This document shows positions 25,982 to 34,260 of a stretch of DNA of 64,000 bases, piece after piece (position 1 is the first letter of the stretch; each line of letters starts with the position of its first letter). A program made the translations under genes and the position numbers. Source of the stretch: Candidatus Gastranaerophilales bacterium (lineage in GTDB: Bacteria; Cyanobacteriota; Vampirovibrionia; Gastranaerophilales; Gastranaerophilaceae); the NCBI GenBank assembly GCA_944327225.1, contig CALVGZ010000003.1, positions 84,496-148,495 of the forward strand. Direction: 5' to 3'. The notes under the pieces were generated by a model. It saw only the letters and a program-made list of their open reading frames with translations. It ran no database searches and was not told the origin of the DNA.

Positions 25982-27446
25982 AATTAATTTTATAAATACT
26001 AAAAGGTATATCAGGATAATATTCTTTTACTTCAAAAAATATTTTAACTTTCTCGCTCTCATAAATAAACCCTTTTCTTTTTTGATTATTCACAAACTCA
26101 ATTTTTTTTGCAATAAAACCTTGAGAAAAGAAGTAATTTTGAGTAATCAAATAATTATTTTTATTTTTATCTAAATGTCTTATAAAATCATCTCCAAAAA
26201 AAGGAGTATTATAATATTTAGGAGTCAATTCAAGACTTTTTAAAGTGGTTCTGTCAAATCCGTTTAAATCGTAAATTTTAATATTATTTTTCTTTAAATA
26301 CGGTAAAAGACCGGCAGAAAAAGGAGAAAACCAATCAAGACAAAAAAGTTTAGATTTTTTTAATTCGTTATTATTTACAATTTTATTCAACATAAAAGGA
26401 TAATATGAAGTATCAAGTGCAACATCTTTACCCTTTTTATAAAAAGAATACGGAATTAAAGATAATATCAAAAAAGCAATCAAGAATATATTTAAAACTT
26501 TATTTTTTTCAATTTTATCCCAACATATCCAAAGAGCAGCAACAAAATAAATAAAATAAAAATAATAATGCCACATCGCACCAATATAGATTTTAACAAA
26601 AAGAAATGTCATTAAAAAATAGGTTATATAGAGAAAGAAGAATGCCTTTTTAGAATTTTTAAACAAAATATAAGGAATAAAATAAAACAAAATACAACCA
26701 ATGACAAAAAACAAAGTTTGAAAAATATTGTCCCCTATTGGCAAATATACAAAATGAACAAAATTTTGCAAAAATTGATTAATGGTTTCTAAAGGTCTTA
26801 ACGGGGGGCTTTGTATATTAAAAAACTGAATAATCAAAGACAAAAAACCAAAAAATAAAATAATCAAAGAAGCTACTAATGATTTCTTTTCTATATTTTT
26901 AACATTATTTTTTATATCGTAAGCAAAAAGACATAAAAAAGAAAAAGCTCCAAACATACCCATAACCGTTGTATTAAAACAAAAAACAATCAAAGAAGAA
27001 AATAAAACTGGCCTTTTAATATCGAATTTATAAAAATAACATAATAAAAATATAGCTAATACCGTTAGACCGTATGGTCTTGCGACAACCCCAAAATAAT
27101 TAAAAAAAGGATATGAAAAAGTAATTAAAAACTTAATTAAATTATTAAACGGAGCTTTTTTCCAGAAAAAAATTATCAAAATCGAAACAATTACCCAATT
27201 TAAAATCATCATTGAATAAGGATAAATATTAAAATCCGTTATTTTTAACAAAAAATACCACAAAACCGGATGCCCCTCGATTCTTGCAAGGTATAATATT
27301 TCAGAAATTCTTAAATTCGAGATTATATATGCGTAAGCCTCATCAAAAAAAGGGGTTCTTAATACTGAATAAAAAAAAGTTAAAACAATAAAGCACAAAG
27401 GTGCAATTTTGAATATTGCTTTATCTACAATTTTTAAATAATTCAT
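25974..27446 (-). CDS. GT-C fold membrane glycosyltransferase, paralogue 1
   Basis: 490 residues. First gene of the five-gene operon. Acidic first-loop motif RTPFFDEAYA, then IEGHPVLWYF, KKAPF and VARPYG align with the other two copies; C-domain has LDWFSPFSAG and YDLNGFDRTT. About ten hydrophobic helices. It is the most diverged of the three in the first helix and C-domain. Divergent from padR, with a 38-base gap. Confidence 0.78.
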   Translation of the reverse strand: MNYLKIVDKAIFKIAPLCFIVLTFFYSVLRTPFFDEAYAYIISNLRISEILYLARIEGHPVLWYFLLKITDFNIYPYSMMILNWVIVSILIIFFWKKAPFNNLIKFLITFSYPFFNYFGVVARPYGLTVLAIFLLCYFYKFDIKRPVLFSSLIVFCFNTTVMGMFGAFSFLCLFAYDIKNNVKNIEKKSLVASLIILFFGFLSLIIQFFNIQSPPLRPLETINQFLQNFVHFVYLPIGDNIFQTLFFVIGCILFYFIPYILFKNSKKAFFFLYITYFLMTFLFVKIYIGAMWHYYFYFIYFVAALWICWDKIEKNKVLNIFLIAFLILSLIPYSFYKKGKDVALDTSYYPFMLNKIVNNNELKKSKLFCLDWFSPFSAGLLPYLKKNNIKIYDLNGFDRTTLKSLELTPKYYNTPFFGDDFIRHLDKNKNNYLITQNYFFSQGFIAKKIEFVNNQKRKGFIYESEKVKIFFEVKEYYPDIPFSIYKINYE

Positions 27447-27484
27447 AGTTATTAATATATCAAAAATTATGATAATATAAAAAT

Positions 27485-27976
27485 ATGTTTGAGATTGTAA
27501 TACTTTATATTTTAAATAAATATGATGCGACTATTTACCGTCTTTCAAAAATAACGGACGAATTATTTTTTGCATTTTTAAAATCAAGCACAGGAACAAT
27601 CAATCCAGCTCTTAAGAAATTAGAAAAAATGGGTTGCGTGGAATATATTGAAAAAATGACAGAAGGTGGTCTGCTGTCAAAAACATATTCTATAACCAAA
27701 GAAGGTAAAAAGCATTTGATAAATTTACTTTTATCCTTTGAAACAAAAAATCCTTACCACGTTATAAACGAAGCAAAAATTGCAACATATTGCAGTGATG
27801 TTTTAAATGTAAACGAATACATTGAATTTAAAAATAATCTGCTAAATATTCTTGAACTACATAAAATTAAGCTTGAAAAAGGTTTAAAAAACGAATACAT
27901 AAATTTAAACGAAATTCAAAAAAGAACAATTGAAATAACTTTAGAAGAATTAGAAAGCCTGATTAAAGCCTTATGA
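27485..27976 (+). CDS. PadR family transcriptional regulator
   Basis: 163 residues. Winged-helix N-terminus (about 1-85) with the PadR pattern STGTINPALKKLEKMGCVE and KTYSITKEGKKHL, then a C-terminal helical dimerisation arm (about 90-163). No ribosome site precedes the ATG, and TAATAT at 27473-27478 lies six bases upstream, so the message may be leaderless. Overlaps the DUF512 gene (ATGA) and is divergent from the GT-C/uppS operon, either of which could be its target. Confidence 0.85.
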   Translation: MFEIVILYILNKYDATIYRLSKITDELFFAFLKSSTGTINPALKKLEKMGCVEYIEKMTEGGLLSKTYSITKEGKKHLINLLLSFETKNPYHVINEAKIATYCSDVLNVNEYIEFKNNLLNILELHKIKLEKGLKNEYINLNEIQKRTIEITLEELESLIKAL

Positions 27977-29280
27977 ATGTTAATATGATAGTTGAAGATA
28001 TTATTAAAAATTCAATAGCAGACGAATTAAATATAAAAAAAGGCGATAAAATAATTTCAATTAATTATAAAACCCCAAAAGATATAATTGAATACAGCTA
28101 TTTAATTAATGATGAAAAAATTAATTTAATTGTAGAACACAAAAATAACATAATTGAAGAATACGAAATTGAAAAAGATTTTGATGAAGATTTGGGAATA
28201 ATATTTACATCAGCAGTTTTTGATAAGGTTAAAAAATGTCAAAATCATTGCATATTTTGTTTTGTAGACCAACAACCAAAAGGATTAAGAAATAGCCTCT
28301 ATATAAAAGATGATGATTGGAGACTTTCATATATTCAAGGAACATACATTACTCTCACTAATTTTAAAGAACAAGATTGGGAAAGAATTGAAAAATACCA
28401 CATTTCACCCTTATTTGTTTCCATTCATACAACCAATCCTGCCTTAAGAGAAAAAATGACAAGAAACCCTAATGCAAAAAATATAATAAAACAATTGCAA
28501 CGTTTTAAAAAAATAAAAACAAAACTGCATTGTCAAATTGTATTATGTCCTGGATACAATGACGGTGAAGAATTAAAAAGAACTTTAGAAGATTTGAAAC
28601 AAGTCAAATCAATAATAAAATCTATTGCAATCGTTCCTGTCGGTATTTCAAAATTCAGAAAAGAAAAATTTAAAAAAGTTAATAAAAAAATTGCACTCGA
28701 AACTATCAATATTGTTGAAGAATTTAATAAATCAATCAAAAAACAATTAGCAATGGTATCGGATGAATTTTTTATTATTGCAAAAAAAGATATTCCCGAA
28801 AAAAAATACTATGGTGATTTTCTACAAATTGAAGACGGAGTCGGAGCAATCAGACTTTTAAAAGATAGCTTTAACAAAAATCTTAAAAAATTAAAAAAGA
28901 AATTAAAAAAACCTTCTAAAATATCTATTGCAACTGCCAAAACCGCAAGTAAAATTTTTAAAGAATTTAAGAAAGAAATCAATGTTAAAGGTCTTGACTT
29001 TGAAATAATAGAAATCAAAAACAATTTCTTCGGTAAAGACATTAATGTTGCAGGCCTTATAGTTGGAAGTGACATTATAAATACCATTAAAGATAAAGAA
29101 ATTGAACATCTGATAATTCCATCTGTTATGCTAAAAAAAATTGGAGAAACTTTTGAAGAAACCTTTTTAGATGAAATTACAATAAATGACATAAGAGCTT
29201 TAAATAAAAATATTAAAATCCATATTCTAAATGATTGTTATAGTTTCGATGAGATAAGAAAATTAATTAATTTACTTTAA
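27973..29280 (+). CDS. DUF512 radical-SAM-type iron-sulfur protein
   Basis: 435 residues. Begins with a PDZ-like segment (IADELNIKKGDKIISI), followed by a cluster motif C-x3-C-x2-C in KKCQNHCIFCFVDQQP (about residue 87), then the family-specific DDWRLSYIQGTYITLTN and a radical-SAM barrel (SIHTTNP, QIVLCPGYNDG). The C-terminal part (about 315-435) is the DUF512 domain. The family is widespread in Cyanobacteria and Firmicutes with no established reaction that I know. Translationally coupled to padR. Confidence 0.9.
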   Translation: MNVNMIVEDIIKNSIADELNIKKGDKIISINYKTPKDIIEYSYLINDEKINLIVEHKNNIIEEYEIEKDFDEDLGIIFTSAVFDKVKKCQNHCIFCFVDQQPKGLRNSLYIKDDDWRLSYIQGTYITLTNFKEQDWERIEKYHISPLFVSIHTTNPALREKMTRNPNAKNIIKQLQRFKKIKTKLHCQIVLCPGYNDGEELKRTLEDLKQVKSIIKSIAIVPVGISKFRKEKFKKVNKKIALETINIVEEFNKSIKKQLAMVSDEFFIIAKKDIPEKKYYGDFLQIEDGVGAIRLLKDSFNKNLKKLKKKLKKPSKISIATAKTASKIFKEFKKEINVKGLDFEIIEIKNNFFGKDINVAGLIVGSDIINTIKDKEIEHLIIPSVMLKKIGETFEETFLDEITINDIRALNKNIKIHILNDCYSFDEIRKLINLL

Positions 29281-29309
29281 ACCTAACAAAAAAAATTTTT
29301 TCAGGTTTT
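29279..29309 (+). terminator. Weak terminator after DUF512 gene
   Basis: AAACCT (29279-29284) and AGGTTT (29303-29308) flank an A8/T6 run, giving a long mostly A-T stem ending in T's. Placed directly after the DUF512 stop and before the repeat-protein gene. Confidence 0.4.
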
Positions 29310-29342
29310 ATACGGATACAATCGCAATCAAAAGGAGAGTAT

Positions 29343-30278
29343 ATGAATATAAGACCTATTACTTTAGCTGTAAAAAATTTTTCTTTAGCAAAAACAAACA
29401 ATTTAAAAACCCGAAATTTAAAATTTACTGGTGATTCGTCTCAAAAAAAAGTTTCAGAAAGTGCAATGGAAGAAAGAACAAAAACTCTTATTAATCAACT
29501 TGAAAATTTAGGTCAAGATTCAAAATCAGATTTAATGTCTTTAAAATACAGTTTAATGACAGAACTCACACATAAAAATTTTATAGGTTATACTCCGTTA
29601 ACCTATATTATTGAATCAAAAGATAATAGTGCAAGCACTATTAAAGCCATGCAAAAAATGACACCTTTAAAGTTTGCAAAAGCAATGCTAAGTTTGGATG
29701 ATTTTGGCTATAATGCACTATTACACGCAATTTCAGCAAAATATTACGGAGCAGAAAAGATGGAAGCACTTGCTAAAGCTGCTCCTAATGAATTTAGAAC
29801 ACTAAATCAGCTATCAAATAAATTTGGAGATACTCCCTTATTTTATGCAATGTTTACACCTTATGACGGAATAAGAAAATTAGAAGTTTTAGCTCAACAC
29901 TCAAAAGCTGAAACTATAAAATCAATAAATAAAAAAGATAAGCTTGGATATACTCCGCTTATGTATGCTGCTATGGCAGAACAAGACGGTGCAAAAAAAA
30001 TAAAAATGCTGGGGGAAATAGATAAATTGGAAACAGTAAAATCTTTATTTGAAAACGATGGTTGCGGTTACTCGGCATTATCCTATGCAATACTTTCAAA
30101 TTATGACGGAGCAGAAAAAATAAGAGCCCTAAATAAAATTAGCCCCTCATTTACAAAACATCTCCTAACTCAAGGAGATAAATTCGGCAATTCGCCATTA
30201 TTTTTAATAAGAGGAGATGTTAAAGATAAAGAAGAAAAAATTGAAGCCTTGAGAGAAATTGCACCAGAATTATTCTAA
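29343..30278 (+). CDS. Ankyrin-like protein with six exact 40-residue repeats
   Basis: 311 residues. After a basic N-terminus (about 1-35) and a helical linker, six units begin with G-Y/D/N-x-P/A-L at residues 82, 122, 162, 202, 242 and 282, each exactly 40 residues apart. A unit runs G-Y-T-P-L-x-Y-A-x, then D/N-G-A-x-K-I/M, then a second helix. The core is like ankyrin (GxTPLHxA) but seven residues longer per unit. No signal peptide. Ribosome site AAAGGAGAG precedes the ATG. Probably a protein-binding solenoid; partner unknown. Flanked by a weak terminator upstream and a strong one downstream. Confidence 0.8.
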   Translation: MNIRPITLAVKNFSLAKTNNLKTRNLKFTGDSSQKKVSESAMEERTKTLINQLENLGQDSKSDLMSLKYSLMTELTHKNFIGYTPLTYIIESKDNSASTIKAMQKMTPLKFAKAMLSLDDFGYNALLHAISAKYYGAEKMEALAKAAPNEFRTLNQLSNKFGDTPLFYAMFTPYDGIRKLEVLAQHSKAETIKSINKKDKLGYTPLMYAAMAEQDGAKKIKMLGEIDKLETVKSLFENDGCGYSALSYAILSNYDGAEKIRALNKISPSFTKHLLTQGDKFGNSPLFLIRGDVKDKEEKIEALREIAPELF

Positions 30279-30291
30279 TTTTTAAATCATA

Positions 30292-30331
30292 TACATTAAA
30301 ATCTGCCTAGCGATAGGCAGATTTTAATGTA
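30292..30331. terminator. 18-bp perfect hairpin with GCGA tetraloop
   Basis: An 18-base perfect stem from 30292-30309 to 30314-30331 with a four-base GCGA (GNRA) loop. The core GC part is CTGCCTA/TAGGCAG and the flanks are A/T, so it can act as a terminator on either strand for the repeat-protein gene. Confidence 0.75.
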
Positions 30332-30399
30332 TTAAGAAATGTAACAATAAAACAAAATAAAGCAATTTTATATTTTATATATACTTTATATATATGTAA

Positions 30400-30507
30400 G
30401 ACATAAATACCTCCCCCCTACATAGTTAATTTTAACACACTAACCTTTTCACACGAGAATCAAGCAAAAAGATTTTCAAAGCCCCTCAATTATTGAGGGC
30501 TTTTTTT
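30400..30507 (+). ncRNA. Possible small RNA with C-rich single-stranded region
   Basis: Between two hairpins lies a ~150-base gap with TA-rich promoter-like sequence (30367-30396), then ACCTCCCCCCTA (30409-30420), an A/C-rich unstructured stretch, and an intrinsic terminator. CCTCC is complementary to Shine-Dalgarno sequence. There is no ORF with a ribosome site. Transcription is not shown by the sequence; the call is inference. Confidence 0.3.
30482..30507 (+). terminator. Intrinsic terminator before gcvPB
   Basis: CCCTCAA and TTGAGGG around a TTA loop, followed by C and seven T's. It terminates plus-strand transcription arriving from the left; its 3' arm also contains the -35 box of the gcvPB promoter. 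Confidence 0.75.
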
Positions 30508-30521
30508 ATTTGTTATATAAT
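30493..30521 (+). promoter_or_regulatory. Promoter of gcvPB embedded in the terminator
   Basis: TTGAGG at 30493-30498 and TATAAT at 30516-30521, spacer exactly 17. The ATG follows 30 bases later with GGGGAG as ribosome site. Confidence 0.6.
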
Positions 30522-30551
30522 AAAATAAAACTTATATTTGGGGAGTATTAA

Positions 30552-31889
30552 ATGGAAAAAAGAACAACCGAAATTAAAATCGAAAATAAAACCGAATTAG
30601 AATTAATGAGGCACTATAAAGAACTCTCGGATAAAAATTTCTGCATAGAAAAAGGGTTTTATCCTCTTGGTTCTTGCACAATGAAATACAACCCAAGAAT
30701 TAACGAATGGGCATCAAAAATAGAAAACTTTACCGAATTACACCCAAATCAAAACGATGAAGATTGCCAAGGAGCCCTAAAATTAATGTATGATCTTCAA
30801 AACTTTTTAAAAATAATAACAGGAATGGATGAAATTAGCTTGCAACCTTGTGCAGGAGCTCATGGTGAATTAAGCGGCATGATGGTAATAAAAAAATACT
30901 TTGAAGCACATAACGATAAAAGAAAAAAAGTAATAATTCCCGATAATGCCCATGGAACCAATCCTGCAAGTGCTTCAATGTGCGGTTTTGAAGTTATAGA
31001 AGTAAAATCAAACGAAAAAGGTCTTGTAGATATTGATGAACTTAAAAAAATTATTAATGAATTCTCATCTGATATAGCAGCAATAATGATGACAAACCCC
31101 AATACTTTAGGTCTTTTTGATAATAATGTCTTAGAAATTTCTAAAATTATGCACAATAACGGCTCCTTATTATATTACGACGGAGCAAATTATAATGCCA
31201 TTATGGGATTAACAAATCCACGCCTTATGGGTTTTGATGTTGTTCATCTTAATTTACACAAAACCTTCTCTACTCCTCACGCTGGGGGCGGCCCAGGTTC
31301 TGGCCCTATAGGAGTAGTTGAAAAATTATCCCCATATTTACCTATTCCAAAAATAGAATTTAAAAATAACAAATATATAAGAAATTATAATTATCCGGAA
31401 TCTATCGGAAAGGTTGCAACATTTTTCGGTAATTTTAATGTTTTAATTAAAGCATACAACTACATATATATGATGGGAAAATCCTTGAAAAACGTTTCAG
31501 AAGATGCAATTTTAGCGGCAAACTATATAAAAGAAAGCCTTAAAAATAATTACAATGTACCATTTAAACAACATTGTGCACATGAATTTGTTATAGATAA
31601 TTCAGACAAAAAAGAAAAGCACGTTTCAACTTTAGATATTGCAAAAAGATTAATGGATGAAAACATACACCCTGCAACAATTTATTTTCCGTTAATTGTC
31701 CATGAAGCCTTTATGGTTGAACCTACGGAGTCCGAAACAAAAGAAACTTTAGATAATTTTATAAATGTTATGAAAAAAATATCACAAGAAATAGAAAATC
31801 AAGAAGATTTCAGCCAATATCCAAAAACTACTCCCGTTACAAGAATTGATGAAGTTCAGGCTGCAAGACATCCTAATTTAAAAGAATAA
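30552..31889 (+). CDS. gcvPB: Glycine dehydrogenase (decarboxylating) subunit 2
   Basis: 445 residues. P-protein beta subunit of the glycine cleavage system; PLP-dependent decarboxylation of glycine. GFYPLGSCTMKYNP near the N-terminus, SMCGFEVIEVK, and the PLP lysine motif HLNLHKTFSTPHAGGGPGSG (about 235-254) are all present. About 45 residues shorter at the N-terminus than typical GcvPB. No gcvPA, gcvT or gcvH lies next to it, which is unusual. It is two bases upstream of queA, so co-transcribed. Confidence 0.93.
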   Translation: MEKRTTEIKIENKTELELMRHYKELSDKNFCIEKGFYPLGSCTMKYNPRINEWASKIENFTELHPNQNDEDCQGALKLMYDLQNFLKIITGMDEISLQPCAGAHGELSGMMVIKKYFEAHNDKRKKVIIPDNAHGTNPASASMCGFEVIEVKSNEKGLVDIDELKKIINEFSSDIAAIMMTNPNTLGLFDNNVLEISKIMHNNGSLLYYDGANYNAIMGLTNPRLMGFDVVHLNLHKTFSTPHAGGGPGSGPIGVVEKLSPYLPIPKIEFKNNKYIRNYNYPESIGKVATFFGNFNVLIKAYNYIYMMGKSLKNVSEDAILAANYIKESLKNNYNVPFKQHCAHEFVIDNSDKKEKHVSTLDIAKRLMDENIHPATIYFPLIVHEAFMVEPTESETKETLDNFINVMKKISQEIENQEDFSQYPKTTPVTRIDEVQAARHPNLKE

Positions 31890-31891
31890 TT

Positions 31892-32938
31892 ATGAATATA
31901 AAAACATCCGACTATAACTATGAATTGCCAAAAGAATTAATTGCACAAAATCCTCTTGAAAAAAGAGAGTTTTGCAAAATGATGGTACTTGACAAATCAA
32001 ATAAAACAGTCGAAAATAAGCATTTTTATGACATTCTTAACTATTTAAATAAAGATGATATTCTTGTTTTAAACGATACAAAAGTGTACCCTGCAAGAGT
32101 TATTTCAAGAAGAAAGACAGGAGCAGCGGTTGAAATATTTTTACTAAATCCTGCACATCAAGCAAACCGCTGGGAAGCACTTACTAAAAACGCTAAAAGA
32201 GTTAAAGAAAATGAAATTTTAGACGTTTCAGACGAATTTAAAATCAAAATAATAAAAAAAGAACAAACAGAAAGTGAAAATGAAATTCCAAAATATCTGG
32301 TTGAGCTTATTTTCGAAGGTGAAAATATTTATGAAATTTTAAATAAATACGGTTCAATTCCTCTCCCACCCTATATTTCAAGAAAAACAAACGAAAAAGA
32401 CACGAATGATTATCAAACCGTTTTTGCAAAAAATATAGGTTCTGCCGCATGTCCAACTGCTGGATTGCATTTTACAAAAGAACTTTTAGAAAAAATTAAA
32501 TCAAAAGGTATTAAAATTGCCTTCATCACACTAAATGTCGGATTAGGCACATTTATGCCAATAAAATCCGAAAATATTGAAGAACATAAAATGCACTATG
32601 AAAGTTTTGAAATACCTCTTGAAACGGAAAAAATATTTAGCGAAAAAAAGGGTTCAATTATAGCAGTCGGAACAACTGTTTTAAGATGCCTTGAGGCAAC
32701 CTATCAAAAATACGGAAAAATTATCGCAACAAAAGATAAAACAAACATTTTTATATACCCTCCCTATAAAATTAAATCCATTGATAAGCTGATTACAAAT
32801 TTTCACCTACCAAAATCTACTTTAATTATGTTAGTCAGTGCTTTCGCCGGAAAAGATTTTATATTTAATGCATATAAGGAAGCAATAGAAAGAAAATACA
32901 GATTTTTTAGCTATGGCGACTGTATGTTGATTTATTAA
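31892..32938 (+). CDS. queA: S-adenosylmethionine:tRNA ribosyltransferase-isomerase
   Basis: 348 residues, full length. Transfers and isomerises the ribosyl group of SAM to 7-aminomethyl-7-deazaguanine in tRNA to give epoxyqueuosine. Motifs: YELPKELIAQNPLEKRE at the N-terminus, LVLNDTKVYPARV, GSIPLPPYI, AACPTAGLHFT, LNVGLGTFMPI and LITNFHLPKSTLIMLVSAF. Directly downstream of gcvPB with a two-base gap. Confidence 0.97.
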   Translation: MNIKTSDYNYELPKELIAQNPLEKREFCKMMVLDKSNKTVENKHFYDILNYLNKDDILVLNDTKVYPARVISRRKTGAAVEIFLLNPAHQANRWEALTKNAKRVKENEILDVSDEFKIKIIKKEQTESENEIPKYLVELIFEGENIYEILNKYGSIPLPPYISRKTNEKDTNDYQTVFAKNIGSAACPTAGLHFTKELLEKIKSKGIKIAFITLNVGLGTFMPIKSENIEEHKMHYESFEIPLETEKIFSEKKGSIIAVGTTVLRCLEATYQKYGKIIATKDKTNIFIYPPYKIKSIDKLITNFHLPKSTLIMLVSAFAGKDFIFNAYKEAIERKYRFFSYGDCMLIY

Positions 32939-32970
32939 AAAACTATAATATAATCAAAAAAGGAGGGGTT

Positions 32971-33696
32971 ATGGAAAAAATTGAAAAATATCAAGCAATT
33001 ATTTGCTGCACAATTATTGTTTTTGGTTTGTTATTGACTTCAATGATTTTTGCTTCAAGAATTCCAAAAAGCGAAAATATAACAGTAACAGGTTCAGCAT
33101 ATAAAATTGTTAAATCAGACAGTGCTAAACTTGGTTTTGATATACAATCAAAAGCAAAAACACAAAAAGAAGCCTATGCTATAATAAAAAACCAATATCC
33201 TGAAGTTATAAAATACCTCAAAGAAAAAGGGATTGATTCAAAAAATATTGAAACTAAACCAATAAGCAGTTATTTTACATACAAAACAGGTCCAAATGGA
33301 TATGCAACAAATGAAATTGCAAGCTATAATGCCTCTCAAGAAATACAAATAACTTCAAATGATGTAGAAAAAATAAAAAATATTTCAACAGATATTCAAA
33401 ACCTAACAGATAAAGGAATAAATTTATCAATATTTAGGCCGGAATATTTTTACTCGGATTTAGCTTCAATCAAAATTGATTTATTGAAAGAAGCAACACT
33501 TGACGCTAAACAAAGAGCTGAATCAATGTTAAAAGCAGCAGGAGCAAACGTAGGCAAAGTCAAACAAATGAGAATGGGAGTATTTCAAATTACCCCGCCG
33601 GATAGCACAATGGTTTCGGATATGGGTGTAAATGACACAACTACAATAGATAAAAAAGTTACAGCGGTTGCAAATATTGTATTCAAGGTAAAATAA
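32971..33696 (+). CDS. SIMPL-domain (DUF541) envelope protein
   Basis: 241 residues. N-terminal signal anchor (about residues 9-30), then the SIMPL/DUF541 domain, recognisable from ENITVTGSAYKIVKSDSAKLGFDI at the start (first half IT VTGSAYKIVKSD) and the later DAKQRAESMLKAAGANVGKV. Family members (oxidative-stress defence type) form periplasmic or surface assemblies of uncertain role. Strong ribosome site AAAGGAGGGG. Followed three bases later by an acetyltransferase gene. Confidence 0.85.
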   Translation: MEKIEKYQAIICCTIIVFGLLLTSMIFASRIPKSENITVTGSAYKIVKSDSAKLGFDIQSKAKTQKEAYAIIKNQYPEVIKYLKEKGIDSKNIETKPISSYFTYKTGPNGYATNEIASYNASQEIQITSNDVEKIKNISTDIQNLTDKGINLSIFRPEYFYSDLASIKIDLLKEATLDAKQRAESMLKAAGANVGKVKQMRMGVFQITPPDSTMVSDMGVNDTTTIDKKVTAVANIVFKVK

Positions 33697-33699
33697 CTT

Positions 33700-34260
33700 A
33701 TGAACGAAAAAGAAAAAATGCTAAACGGCAAGCTATACTCTTACAATGACAAAGAACTTATTGAAGACAGAAAAAAATGCAAAACACTTTGTTTTGAATA
33801 TAACAATACAAATTTTTTCGAGGTTGAAAAAAGAAGTCGACTATTAAAAAAAATATTGGGCAAAGTAGGCTCAAATTGCTTGATAGAACAAACCTTTCAA
33901 TGTGATTACGGATATAATATAGAAGTTGGAGATAATTTCTATTCCAATCACAACTTAATTATATTGGATTGTGCAAAAGTTACTTTTGGCAATAATATTT
34001 TAATTGGTCCAAATTGTTCCTTTTTTACTCCCGAACATCCTATAGATGTTAAAACAAGAAATAGCGGAGTTGAATATGCAAAAGAAATTAAAGTTGGTTC
34101 AAATGTATGGTTTGGGGGCAATGTCACAGTTCTTTCAGGAGTTTGCATAGGTGATAATTCTGTAATAGGTGCAGGAAGTGTTGTCACGAAAGATGTTCCG
34201 CAAAATGTTATAGTTGCCGGAAACCCCGCAAAAATAATAAAATACATCTCTGAAAATTAA
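33700..34260 (+). CDS. Maltose/galactoside O-acetyltransferase-type LbH enzyme
   Basis: 186 residues. Left-handed beta-helix acetyltransferase of the Maa/LacA/NodL group: N-terminal Mac domain (EKMLNGKLYSYNDKELI), hexapeptide coils in the middle, catalytic His in FFTPEHPID (about residue 113), and C-terminal VIGAGSVVTKDVPQNVIVAG. Transfers acetyl from acetyl-CoA to a sugar hydroxyl in the cytoplasm. Stop abuts the stop of the convergent PBP gene with no gap. Confidence 0.9.
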   Translation: MNEKEKMLNGKLYSYNDKELIEDRKKCKTLCFEYNNTNFFEVEKRSRLLKKILGKVGSNCLIEQTFQCDYGYNIEVGDNFYSNHNLIILDCAKVTFGNNILIGPNCSFFTPEHPIDVKTRNSGVEYAKEIKVGSNVWFGGNVTVLSGVCIGDNSVIGAGSVVTKDVPQNVIVAGNPAKIIKYISEN

